The notes: generated by a model from the letters alone, not told the origin. DNA of 6,901 nucleotides from Pseudomonadota bacterium (GCA_015222555.1 JADFVM010000275.1:1-6901); one strand, 5' to 3'. Shown: positions 1 through 5,675, counted from the first letter of the stretch. A program made the numbers and translations.

Positions 1-1
1 G

Positions 2-535
2 ATCACAAGGAGCGAGGCAGAGGTGATTACGGCCTATCTTGCCAAACGTTATGGAAGCAACATCCCGACCATTCTTTCGCCAGAGGGGGGCAAGTACCTG
101 AAAAAACACCTCTGGCGGAGTGATTTTGGCGAGAGCGACCTTTACGTCGATATTATTTATACGCCCGTCGAGTATTTCGATATTGCCGGCGGCAGTCGCG
201 AAGTGGAAGGTTACAATGCCGAGAAATATGCTGTGTTTACGGTCTATCTGAATACCCACCAGGATCGGTTGGACCCTTATCCCCTTGATCAACTTGCCTC
301 CCTGACAACTGAAAAGGGGGCTTCCTATGAACCTTTACTCTGGAAAGTGGTCTATGAGAGTGGAGATTATCATCACAGGGAAAGTGTTTTAATCTTTAAG
401 AAGGCAGGAGAAGATTCCAGGGCGATGACCCTTGTGTTGAGGGATTTGCCGGGGCGTAAAGAAAGACTTTTTGAATGGAAACTGCCCATACCGGATAAAC
501 CTTCTGCATCAAATGTTAAAAAACCAAACAGGTAG
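2..535 (+). CDS. C-terminal part of a larger protein; cytochrome-c-like tail plus unknown domain (5' end outside window)
   Basis: The reading frame is open from the first bases of the window, so the gene is probably cut at its 5' side. The first in-frame start is GTG at 23, and a weak GAGG (14-17) precedes it, so a short 170-residue protein starting there cannot be excluded. Against that, the first residues (EAEVITAYLAKRYG) look like the final helix of a c-type cytochrome domain, which would be the end of a domain and not a natural N-terminus. No CxxCH haem motif is in view. The remaining ~150 residues form a beta-rich domain with a THQDRLDPYPL stretch and a HHRESVLIF stretch. This resembles a domain I know as an uncharacterised C-terminal module in other proteins, where a double histidine precedes a hydrophobic strand. 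Function is unknown. The gap to the thioredoxin-like gene is 4 bp, so the genes are probably cotranscribed. Confidence 0.6.
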   Translation: MTRSEAEVITAYLAKRYGSNIPTILSPEGGKYLKKHLWRSDFGESDLYVDIIYTPVEYFDIAGGSREVEGYNAEKYAVFTVYLNTHQDRLDPYPLDQLASLTTEKGASYEPLLWKVVYESGDYHHRESVLIFKKAGEDSRAMTLVLRDLPGRKERLFEWKLPIPDKPSASNVKKPNR

Positions 536-539
536 AAAA

Positions 540-1067
540 ATGTTAATGAGCGGCTTTCAATTGCAGGCAAGATATGTCATTTGTGCCCTTTTAATTGTTG
601 TCGCGGGGTGCAGCGAAGATTATTCCCCCAAGGGAGCGCCTCCTTCGCTGGAATCGGGTTCCCCTGCACCGCAATTTACGCTTGAACTAATAGACGGGGG
701 TTCGGTGACCCTCGACAGTTACAAGGGGAGCCCGCTGGTCCTCATTTATATGGCTTCCTGGTGCCCCTGTTCCCTTGAAAGTGCTCCCGTCTTTAAAGAG
801 GTATATGAGGAGTACCATCCCAAAGGGGTGGAGTTTCTCATGCTCGGCATACAGGATTCAAAATCTAAGTTTACGAAGTTTGTGAAGAAAAAGGGCTTTA
901 AGTTTCCCGCCGGCTTTGACAAGGGAGAGCGTATTGCACGACTCTATGGCGTAAGCGCTCCTCCAACCACCTTTTTCATTAACAGGGAAGGTGTTGTGCT
1001 AAGTTCTTTCTATGGAAAGATAATCGAAAAGAATGTGCTCTCCGTGTGGGTTGATCAGATTCTATAG
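540..1067 (+). CDS. Thioredoxin-like lipoprotein (TlpA/ResA/AhpC-TSA fold) with CPC active site
   Basis: The 175-residue product is probably a membrane-anchored extracytoplasmic thiol-disulfide oxidoreductase. Residues 1-23 are a lipoprotein signal peptide ending in VAGC, with Cys24 as the lipidation site. The redoxin domain starts at about residue 40 (GSPAPQFTL). The active site is ASWCPCSLESAP (Cys75, Cys77), followed by the cis-proline loop SAPPTTFFI near residue 142. The family normally has WCxxC; here a single residue separates the cysteines and Ser78 holds the usual second-cysteine place. I chose ATG 540 because it gives a compact signal peptide just after AGG at 530-532. ATG 546 would also work, ATG 513 is possible, and the upstream TTG at 471 would add a non-signal extension overlapping the previous gene. 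The next gene, a CcdA-like protein, is its likely electron donor. The substrate is unknown; apocytochrome c reduction is an inference from context. Confidence 0.85.
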   Translation: MLMSGFQLQARYVICALLIVVAGCSEDYSPKGAPPSLESGSPAPQFTLELIDGGSVTLDSYKGSPLVLIYMASWCPCSLESAPVFKEVYEEYHPKGVEFLMLGIQDSKSKFTKFVKKKGFKFPAGFDKGERIARLYGVSAPPTTFFINREGVVLSSFYGKIIEKNVLSVWVDQIL

Positions 1068-1079
1068 GGGGTGAATCAT

Positions 1080-1787
1080 ATGGTTCTGGTTAGAGATATC
1101 GGTTTTGTTAGTGCTTTTTGGGGTGGATTTTCCGCCTTTTTTTCTGCATGGCAGCTCTGCATCATGCAGATATCCCCTTTCTTTATCGCCTTTTCAGTGG
1201 GGTTTTACCTGACCGAGGCAAAGCATTCCAAGGCGCCACTTAAGTCACTCATCGTTGTCTGTGCAGGTTATATTGTCGTTTTCAGCATTGTTTTTGCCTT
1301 TTTGGCGATACCACGTTTCGGGCTTTCACGCTATCTCTTCTATAATAAAGAGACCTTGAAAATTGGGGCCGCCCTGTTTGTCGGGCTTTCAGCCTCCTGC
1401 CTCATCCTATTCGGTCTATTCAAAAAATGGCGTATCAATAGTGCGCTAAGTCTTGTCGGCGGTATACTGCTTGGCGCCTCACTTGCGGTCGCTTACTCGC
1501 CCTGCATCACGCCGGCCATGTCGGAGATAATGAATTTTGCAGGGAAGCCTGCCAATGTGATGAAGGGATTTTACCTGATGCTGGCCTACGGCGCAGGTCT
1601 TTCGATCTCATTCGCCGTTACCGGGACGGTCATCGCTCTGGCCCTCGACCGTTTGTTAAAGAAAAATTCCGTCAGGAATGCAATTATTGTTTTTTCCTCT
1701 CTTGTTTTGCTTGGCCTCACTTTGCTGCTTGTTTCGGGCCTGATGTCGAGTTACAAGTCTTTTCTTGTTGGATTTTTTCTCGACTGA
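1080..1787 (+). CDS. CcdA/DsbD-type transmembrane thiol-disulfide transporter
   Basis: This is a very hydrophobic protein of 235 residues with about six membrane segments, the usual size for a free-standing CcdA. It probably carries electrons from cytoplasmic thioredoxin to an extracytoplasmic thioredoxin-like partner. Two intramembrane cysteines are in the expected places: Cys27 in the first helix (LCIMQISPFF) and Cys142 in YSPCITP in the fourth. The second site keeps the typical PCxxP motif of the family. The first site lacks the proline directly before the cysteine, so it is a divergent member. ATG 1080 follows a strong AGGGGGTG (1066-1073) at good spacing; GTG 1071, three codons earlier, falls inside that Shine-Dalgarno sequence and is less likely. 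The gap to the thioredoxin-like lipoprotein gene is only 12 bp, which supports a working pair. Terminator-like hairpins follow. Confidence 0.85.
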   Translation: MVLVRDIGFVSAFWGGFSAFFSAWQLCIMQISPFFIAFSVGFYLTEAKHSKAPLKSLIVVCAGYIVVFSIVFAFLAIPRFGLSRYLFYNKETLKIGAALFVGLSASCLILFGLFKKWRINSALSLVGGILLGASLAVAYSPCITPAMSEIMNFAGKPANVMKGFYLMLAYGAGLSISFAVTGTVIALALDRLLKKNSVRNAIIVFSSLVLLGLTLLLVSGLMSSYKSFLVGFFLD

Positions 1788-1806
1788 GTCTCCTACTGAT
1801 TGACAC

Positions 1807-1833
1807 TGTTCCCGGTCATGGGAAGCATTTTTT
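1807..1833 (+). terminator. Possible rho-independent terminator after the redox operon
   Basis: The stem TTCCC (1809-1813) pairs with GGGAA (1820-1824) across a 6-nt loop. It is extended by TG/CA if one G bulges, and is followed at once by six T residues (1828-1833). It lies 20 bp past the stop codon of the CcdA-like gene, where the + strand operon should end. The stem is short, so this is moderate evidence. Confidence 0.5.
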
Positions 1834-1849
1834 ATTTAAATATAAAAAA

Positions 1850-1895
1850 CTGGCCCTCTGGATCAGGTCAGAGGTAAATGGCTCAGCCTTTTTTT
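1850..1895 (+). terminator. Possible second terminator hairpin with T7 tract
   Basis: A composite stem can form. CTGGCC (1850-1855) pairs with GGC(T)CAG (1880-1886), and CTCTG (1856-1860) pairs with CAGAG (1869-1873), with the unpaired GTAAAT bulging between the right-hand arms. Seven T residues (1889-1895) follow two bases later. It is less regular than a standard terminator and could back up the upstream hairpin. Confidence 0.35.
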
Positions 1896-1938
1896 GTTGG
1901 ATTGTGGAAATTCAACAAAGCGAAGGGGTCGGAAATCA

Positions 1939-1968
1939 GGACAGTCCCAAACGGTATTGGGACTGTCC
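1939..1968. repeat. Perfect 12-bp inverted repeat, REP-like palindrome
   Basis: GGACAGTCCCAA (1939-1950) and TTGGGACTGTCC (1957-1968) are exact reverse complements around the 6-nt loop ACGGTA. The palindrome sits between two convergent genes, 15 bp past the end of the minus-strand lipoprotein gene. Neither side has a strong T tract, so it is not a standard intrinsic terminator, although the hairpin could still stabilise mRNA 3' ends. GGGACAGTCCC-type palindromes occur as dispersed REP-like elements in various bacteria. Whether this one is dispersed in its genome cannot be told from one copy. Confidence 0.7.
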
Positions 1969-1982
1969 CCGCTATTCTTCGA

Positions 1983-2393
1983 TTAAGCTTGGGGCTTGGT
2001 GGGCGTGATAACAATTTCCATGACGGCGTCTTTACCATCAAACTTTCTATAGGTACCCTTGGCATAAGAGCCCGAGCTCAAGCTGGACAGCGGCGTTCTT
2101 TCCCCACCTACCATGACGCGGCTCATTGCTCTTACATAAACTTCGACATCCCCCTCGGCGGTCCCAAGGATAAAGGTATTGGAAATGGTATTGATCTTGG
2201 ATACCGTCCCCTCCAGTTCATATATGCCTGTTTTATTGGCGGTAACGGGATTCACTTTCTGTTCAGAAACGGCCTCACCTCCCGTGGATTCACCTCCCGT
2301 GGATTCACCGCTCTCTTTGCTTCCACAGCCTGTTAACAGGGCCATGGAGAGTAGTACTGATAAAACTGCTGTCCCTTTTACATATTTTTGCAT
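1983..2393 (-). CDS. Small lipoprotein with OB-like/DUF5666-like domain
   Basis: The 136-residue product has a clear lipoprotein signal peptide: MQKYVKG, then a hydrophobic run, then LLTGC with Cys23 as the lipidation site. A low-complexity linker contains ESTGG twice in a row (about residues 29-38), encoded by a 15-bp DNA duplication. The rest (about residues 45-133) is a small beta-rich domain of the type GTVSKIN...VEVYV...GSYAKGTYRKFDGKDAVMEIVI. It resembles the DUF5666/OB-like modules of many exported lipoproteins, but this is judged by eye only. The start ATG (2393-2391) has AGGTGAGG upstream on the minus strand and lies about 40 nt from a good promoter. It is divergent from the hydrogenase operon and convergent with the redox operon, so a functional tie to either is not shown. 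The role is unknown. Confidence 0.8.
   Translation of the reverse strand: MQKYVKGTAVLSVLLSMALLTGCGSKESGESTGGESTGGEAVSEQKVNPVTANKTGIYELEGTVSKINTISNTFILGTAEGDVEVYVRAMSRVMVGGERTPLSSLSSGSYAKGTYRKFDGKDAVMEIVITPTKPQA
2275..2304 (-). repeat. Two tandem copies of a 15-bp unit inside the lipoprotein gene
   Basis: The unit TCACCTCCCGTGGAT occurs exactly twice (2275-2289 and 2290-2304), and the first five bases recur after it. It encodes the doubled ESTGG in the linker between the lipid anchor and the folded domain. Because the unit is a multiple of three, slippage would change linker length without breaking the frame. Confidence 0.9.
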
Positions 2394-2441
2394 CGATCCT
2401 CACCTCTCCTTTATAGATTTTGGAATCCGTCCAAGACAGTC

Positions 2442-2471
2442 ATTCTAGAGAGTTGAAGGGACCATTGTCAA
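2442..2471 (-). promoter_or_regulatory. Sigma-70-like promoter for the small lipoprotein gene
   Basis: On the minus strand, TTGACA (2471-2466) and TAGAAT (2447-2442) are separated by 18 bp. The -35 box is a perfect match and the -10 box has five of six consensus bases. Transcription would start near 2435, giving a leader of roughly 40 nt that contains the AGGTGAGG ribosome binding site. Confidence 0.65.
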
Positions 2472-2518
2472 ATAAATTAGACTTTTTTCTCTGATTAAGA
2501 GGTTTTTTGTCTCTACAC

Positions 2519-2593
2519 TACCCGCGTCTTTAGAGGCTGGCGACGCTAATAGGGTAACCTCCGTGGAATTATGTATCCCTTTACTCCTGCCAG
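2519..2593. other. Possible structured RNA or DNA element of unknown kind
   Basis: TACCC (2519-2523) and GCGTC (2524-2528) can pair with GACGC (2542-2546) and GGGTA (2552-2556), leaving TAATA as a bulge, a 10-bp stem in total. GAGG in the loop (2533-2536) is complementary to CCTC just downstream (2558-2561), as in an H-type pseudoknot. CTGGC (2537-2541) is also complementary to GCCAG (2589-2593). I do not recognise a known riboswitch or ribozyme family, and it lies upstream of both predicted transcription starts. Confidence 0.25.
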
Positions 2594-2608
2594 GATTTAT
2601 GCACTGAT

Positions 2609-2632
2609 GGGTAGAGGGGCAGGGTGAGGGGG
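2609..2632 (+). other. G-quadruplex motif
   Basis: Four G-runs (GGG, GGGG, GGG, GGGGG) are separated by loops TAGA, CA and TGA. This satisfies the canonical rule of at least three G per run with loops of 1-7 nt. It lies on the + strand, about 90 bp upstream of the -35 box of the hydrogenase promoter, in a window whose other G-runs are mostly scattered. Confidence 0.6.
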
Positions 2633-2722
2633 CGCTTATTGCCTTTGCCTTTCCTTGGCGATTTTCGTACCTACGGCCAGAAGCATCTTCACGTGATATG
2701 ATTGAAGGAGAAGATTAATGGA

Positions 2723-2750
2723 TTGACAGAGTGATTATCTGTGCTATCCT
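2723..2750 (+). promoter_or_regulatory. Strong sigma-70-like promoter of the hydrogenase operon, with inverted repeat in the spacer
   Basis: TTGACA (2723-2728) is a perfect -35 box. TATCCT (2745-2750) is the -10 box after a 16-bp spacer, and TG one base before it (2742-2743) makes an extended -10. The predicted start is near 2757, about 26 nt before the hydB ATG. The spacer carries ACAGA (2726-2730) and TCTGT (2738-2742), inverted around 7 bp. A dimeric regulator bound there would block RNA polymerase. The operator reading is inference. Confidence 0.65.
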
Positions 2751-2782
2751 TTAATTATAAAGATTGGGAGGCTGGGGGTAAA

Positions 2783-3841
2783 ATGAAGATAGTTAAACTT
2801 TCAAAGACTAACGTCTTTCAATTTGTAGACCATCTGAAATCTTTTGGAGAGGTTCATGCCCCTCAGAGAAAAGGGAAAAAGTCTTCTGCCTTCCAGCCCG
2901 TAAAAGATAATTCCAAATTGTTGCTTTCTGACGAAAACTATACACGAACAATTCTTCCTATCAAGAAATATTTTCATAAACCAATAGATACTCTTCTTAA
3001 GTTTTCGCCCGGGAAAGGATTTGAAGATGCCTATGAAGAGGAAGAAGCAAAAGTCCTCTTCGGTGTTCATTCCTGTGACATTAGTGCAATCTTGACATTA
3101 GACCGTGTTTTTGCGGGAAAATATGTCGATACCTATTATTTCAGACGGAGAAAGCAGATAGCCATTATTGGAATGAGCTGTATTCCCGATGAATATTGCT
3201 ATTGCCATAGCATGGGAACAGATTTTGTTGAAGATGGTTTTGACCTCTTTTTATCCGATATTGGCGAGAGTTACCTCGTTAAAGTTGGCACCAGTTTAGG
3301 GGATGATATGGTTTCTACGGCCAGTGATCTCTTTATTGATTATGACGAGAAGGATACTGATGAGTATAAAAGGCGTATCAATGAATTCCCCACCCTTTTT
3401 GTAACGAAAGTTGATGAGACGAATCTCCCCGCCATCCTCGATATGGAGTACAAAAGTGAAATCTGGGAAGAAATGGGTGATCGATGTTTTAATTGCGGCA
3501 TTTGTTCCATGGTCTGTCCCACCTGCTTCTGTTTCGATGTAAATGATGAACTCTGCATTGACGGTGAATCGGGGGAGAGAAAACGATGCTGGGATTCCTG
3601 CCTTTTTAAGAGCCATGCCATGGTCGCCGGGGGGCATAATTTTAGAGAAAAACGGTCAGACCGCTTTAAACATCGTTTTTTACACAAGCATCAGGAATTT
3701 ATGGGGGAGTTCGGGCGGACAAGTTGTGTTGGCTGTGGTCGATGCACGCAGGATTGTCCCGCTGATATCCACTTTGTCGGCATGGTAAAAAGAATTAAGG
3801 GAGATATTGCCTGTGTCTATGAGGGAAATAACAAGAAATGA
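2783..3841 (+). CDS. hydB: Group 3b [NiFe]-hydrogenase (sulfhydrogenase) beta subunit, Fe-S electron relay
   Basis: The 352-residue cytosolic iron-sulfur protein belongs to the HydB/AsrA family and passes electrons between the hydrogenase core and the flavin subunit. Two ferredoxin-type cluster motifs lie in the C-terminal third: RCFNCGICSMVCP (Cys235, 238, 241, 245) and SCVGCGRCTQDCP (Cys315, 318, 321, 325). The N-terminal half has the family landmarks HSCDISAILTLD (Cys98) and MSC...CYC (Cys133, 139, 141), which likely help bind a further cluster. More cysteines follow at 248, 250, 269 and 273 (RCWDSC). ATG 2783 was chosen because the earlier in-frame TTG at 2741 lies inside the promoter. 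Upstream purine runs GGGAGG (2766-2771) and GGGGG (2774-2778) can serve as the ribosome site. It is the first gene of the operon and its stop overlaps the hydG start by 4 bp, which suggests translational coupling. Confidence 0.9.
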   Translation: MKIVKLSKTNVFQFVDHLKSFGEVHAPQRKGKKSSAFQPVKDNSKLLLSDENYTRTILPIKKYFHKPIDTLLKFSPGKGFEDAYEEEEAKVLFGVHSCDISAILTLDRVFAGKYVDTYYFRRRKQIAIIGMSCIPDEYCYCHSMGTDFVEDGFDLFLSDIGESYLVKVGTSLGDDMVSTASDLFIDYDEKDTDEYKRRINEFPTLFVTKVDETNLPAILDMEYKSEIWEEMGDRCFNCGICSMVCPTCFCFDVNDELCIDGESGERKRCWDSCLFKSHAMVAGGHNFREKRSDRFKHRFLHKHQEFMGEFGRTSCVGCGRCTQDCPADIHFVGMVKRIKGDIACVYEGNNKK

Positions 3842-4695
3842 TAAAATACGAACAAAAAGCCCTGCTAAATAATCCTTATCTGCCCCTGTCTTGCCGAATT
3901 GTAGCATCTACAGTGCAGACAGATGATACCATGCTTTTTAAAGTGAGATTTGAGGACGACCGTGATGTGGAGGCTTTCGACCATAAACCGGGGCAGTTTG
4001 TTCAGTTAAGTGTCATGGGGACGGGGGAATGCCCCATTTCAATCGCCTCTTCTCCAACACGGCATGGAACGATTGATCTTTGCATAAGGAAGGCTGGAAG
4101 AGTCACGGAAGCCTTTCATAATCTAGGTCAAAACGCCGTCTTCGGGATGAGAGGGCCCTATGGCAATGGTTATCCCGTTGAGGTGATGGAGGGAAATAAC
4201 CTCCTTATAGTTGCAGGCGGTTTGGGCATGGCACCATTAAGGTCGCTTCTCTGGTATGCTCTGGATCACAGACATCGCTTCAAGGATATCATCTTAATGT
4301 ATGGCACAAAGAATCAACACGATTTTCTCTTTAAAGGGGAGCTGTTGTCCTTAATAAACAGGAATGATATTAAAACACTGCTTGCCGTTGCAGAAGATAT
4401 AGATGGCTCCTGGACAGGGGAGGTCGGTCTTGTCACCGATCTTTTTGATCATGCAGAACTCGATGCAGGTAATACTTTTGCGGCGATATGCGGTCCGCCT
4501 GTCATGTACAAATATGTTATTGAAAAACTGCTGGAGAAGGGCTTTTCCAAGGGACGCATTCTGATGTCACTGGAGCGAAAGATGAAGTGTGGTATCGGCA
4601 AATGTGTCCATTGCAGTGTGGGTTTTAAGTATACCTGCATTGATGGGCCCATCTTTACCTACTGGGATGCGATCAATATGAGGGAAATTATCTGA
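3838..4695 (+). CDS. hydG: Group 3b [NiFe]-hydrogenase gamma subunit, FAD/NAD(P)-binding reductase
   Basis: The 285-residue protein belongs to the ferredoxin-NADP reductase superfamily (HydG/AsrB/PyrK type). It exchanges electrons between NAD(P)(H) and the Fe-S chain of the complex. FAD-domain signatures are KPGQFVQL (50-57), CPISIASSP (65-73) and RGPYGNG (105-111). The nucleotide-binding domain shows LIVAGGLGMAPLRSL (123-137) and CGPP (218-221). The C-terminus carries a [2Fe-2S] motif with Cys251, Cys256, Cys259 and Cys267 (Cx4Cx2Cx7C), as in PyrK-like proteins. The choice between NADH and NADPH cannot be made from sequence by eye; group 3b enzymes often favour NADP(H). The start ATG overlaps the hydB stop in an ATGA junction. 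The gene is followed by a 104-nt gap with unusual complementary segments. Confidence 0.92.
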   Translation: MIKYEQKALLNNPYLPLSCRIVASTVQTDDTMLFKVRFEDDRDVEAFDHKPGQFVQLSVMGTGECPISIASSPTRHGTIDLCIRKAGRVTEAFHNLGQNAVFGMRGPYGNGYPVEVMEGNNLLIVAGGLGMAPLRSLLWYALDHRHRFKDIILMYGTKNQHDFLFKGELLSLINRNDIKTLLAVAEDIDGSWTGEVGLVTDLFDHAELDAGNTFAAICGPPVMYKYVIEKLLEKGFSKGRILMSLERKMKCGIGKCVHCSVGFKYTCIDGPIFTYWDAINMREII

Positions 4696-4799
4696 AAAAT
4701 GCCACTGACCTGCACAGACTTTAGAGGACCTGTAATTTAAGATAACCAAAGGACTTTCTTGTCAGTGAAAGTCTGTGGCAAAAAAAAGAAAGGTGACCT
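4696..4799 (+). promoter_or_regulatory. Intergenic segment between hydG and hydD with competing complementary segments
   Basis: Several exact complements fall in this 104-nt gap: TGCCAC (4700-4705) with GTGGCA (4775-4780); CACTGAC (4703-4709) with GTCAGTG (4761-4767); CACAGACTTT (4713-4722) with AAAGTCTGTG (4768-4777); and GACTTTC (4752-4758) with GAAAGTC (4767-4773). They overlap or cross, so they cannot all form together. The hydD ribosome site AAAGGTGA (4789-4796) follows directly. A processing or translation-control role is inferred, not shown. Confidence 0.4.
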
Positions 4800-5555
4800 A
4801 TGCCTAAACCTAAAGTCGGAATATTCAGCCTGACCTGCTGCGAGGGATGTCAGCTGGAGATCCTGAATTGCGAGGATGAGCTTCTGGATATTGCAGGTGC
4901 CGTTGACATCGTTTCCTTCGGCATGGCCCAGAGCAACAATCCGGAGACTGCCCTTGACATTGCCTTTGTCGAGGGGACGGTGGTCATGGAAAGTGAAGTC
5001 GAAATATTGAAGGCGATTCGGGAGAGGTCGACTACGCTCATTGCTATCGGCGCCTGTGCCACTTATGGCGGTGTGGCGGCCATGAATTATGAAGTTAATC
5101 GTAAAGAGCTGAAAGAAGTTGTTTATGGGGCTGATGCAGCTTTGATCCCTTCCATTACACCTTCTCCCCTCCATAAATTTGTAAAGGTTGATTTCTCTCT
5201 CCAGGGTTGTCCCATTGAAAAAAGCCAGTTCCTGAAATTATTGGGATATCTTCTCCATGGAGACAGTCCCATATTCCCCGACTATCCTGTCTGTGCGGAA
5301 TGCAAAAGGAAGGAAAATGAATGTGTTCTTGTACAGCACAATATTCCCTGCATGGGACCCATTACAGTTGCCGGTTGTGATGCCCGTTGCCCTAGCCATT
5401 TTAATGGCTGTGATGGCTGTTTCGGGCCTGTTGATGAGGCGAATGTTGCCATGGAATACCATGTGATGAGAGAAAAGGGGATGGATAACGATGAAATCAG
5501 GAGAATGATGCATGTCTTTGCGCCGACGGCAGAGGTGTTTAAAAAAGATGAGTAG
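4800..5555 (+). CDS. hydD: Group 3b [NiFe]-hydrogenase delta (small) subunit
   Basis: The 251-residue electron-transfer subunit of the hydrogenase core is related to the 20-kDa PSST/NuoB subunit of complex I. Proximal-cluster ligands are visible: TCCEGC (Cys14, Cys17), GACATYGG (Cys85) and LQGCPI (Cys137). The C-terminal third adds eight more cysteines (165, 168, 175, 184, 193, 197, 204, 207), enough for two further [4Fe-4S] clusters, as in group 3b enzymes. There is no twin-arginine signal peptide, consistent with a cytosolic enzyme and unlike uptake hydrogenases of groups 1 and 2. The start ATG 4800 follows AAAGGTGA at close spacing. The stop TAG runs into GGGAG, which looks like the original ribosome site for hydA. 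Its length matches the pyrococcal delta subunit closely. Confidence 0.93.
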   Translation: MPKPKVGIFSLTCCEGCQLEILNCEDELLDIAGAVDIVSFGMAQSNNPETALDIAFVEGTVVMESEVEILKAIRERSTTLIAIGACATYGGVAAMNYEVNRKELKEVVYGADAALIPSITPSPLHKFVKVDFSLQGCPIEKSQFLKLLGYLLHGDSPIFPDYPVCAECKRKENECVLVQHNIPCMGPITVAGCDARCPSHFNGCDGCFGPVDEANVAMEYHVMREKGMDNDEIRRMMHVFAPTAEVFKKDE

Positions 5556-5559
5556 GGAG

Positions 5560-5673
5560 AAAAAATAGGACGCAGATTAGCGCAGATCTTCAGGATTTTA
5601 AAAAAATAAAGAGTTTTTTTGTTTTTTAATCATAATCTGCTAACATCTGCGTAATCTGCGTCCCCAAAAAATA
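5560..5673. mobile_element. 98-bp MITE-like element with inverted-repeat ends and 8-bp target duplication
   Basis: AAAAAATA occurs at 5560-5567 and again at 5666-5673. Between the copies, GGACGCAGATTA-g-CGCAGAT (5568-5587) is the reverse complement of 5645-5663 (ATCTGCGTAATCTGCGTCC) apart from one bulged G. Two extra C (5664-5665) precede the right direct repeat. Inside is a third related unit TAATCTGC (5633-5640) and A/T-rich runs (A7 and T7) that can extend the hairpin. It encodes nothing. The CGCAGATTA-type unit is a recurrent theme of dispersed noncoding repeats in bacteria, as I recall. The direct repeat is A-rich and could partly be chance. Confidence 0.7.
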
Positions 5674-5675
5674 AT

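Larger units (their letters stand above)
2394..2782. other. Divergent intergenic region between the lipoprotein gene and hydB
   Basis: This 389-bp stretch has no convincing gene on either strand. In order it holds the minus-strand leader and promoter (to 2471), an AT-rich part with a weak CTCT/AGAG hairpin followed by six T residues (2489-2508), a possible folded element (2519-2593), a G-quadruplex motif (2609-2632), the 8-bp palindrome TCACGTGA (2689-2696), and the rightward promoter with its spacer inverted repeat (2723-2750). A Shine-Dalgarno-like AAGGAG before an ATG at 2718 leads only to a two-codon frame. Confidence 0.7.

Noticed and set aside
471..539. Upstream TTG start for the thioredoxin-like lipoprotein
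   Set aside because: It would bury the signal peptide behind 23 polar residues and overlap the previous gene by 65 bp. ATG 540 is better placed.
1878..2336. A 152-codon + strand open frame opposite the small lipoprotein gene
   Set aside because: It has no ribosome site and low-complexity, unrecognisable protein. The minus strand has a promoter, Shine-Dalgarno sequence and lipobox signal, so this is a shadow frame.
2601..2620. CTGATGG resembling a hammerhead ribozyme core
   Set aside because: No matching GAAA core strand or helices were found nearby, so the match is probably chance.
2705..2726. AAGGAG followed by ATG GAT TGA upstream of hydB
   Set aside because: The frame has two codons, overlaps the -35 box of the operon promoter, and lies before the predicted transcript start.
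4737..5174. A 145-codon minus-strand open frame across the start of hydD
   Set aside because: It is antisense to a gene with full hydrogenase small-subunit motifs and has no sign of coding on its own.
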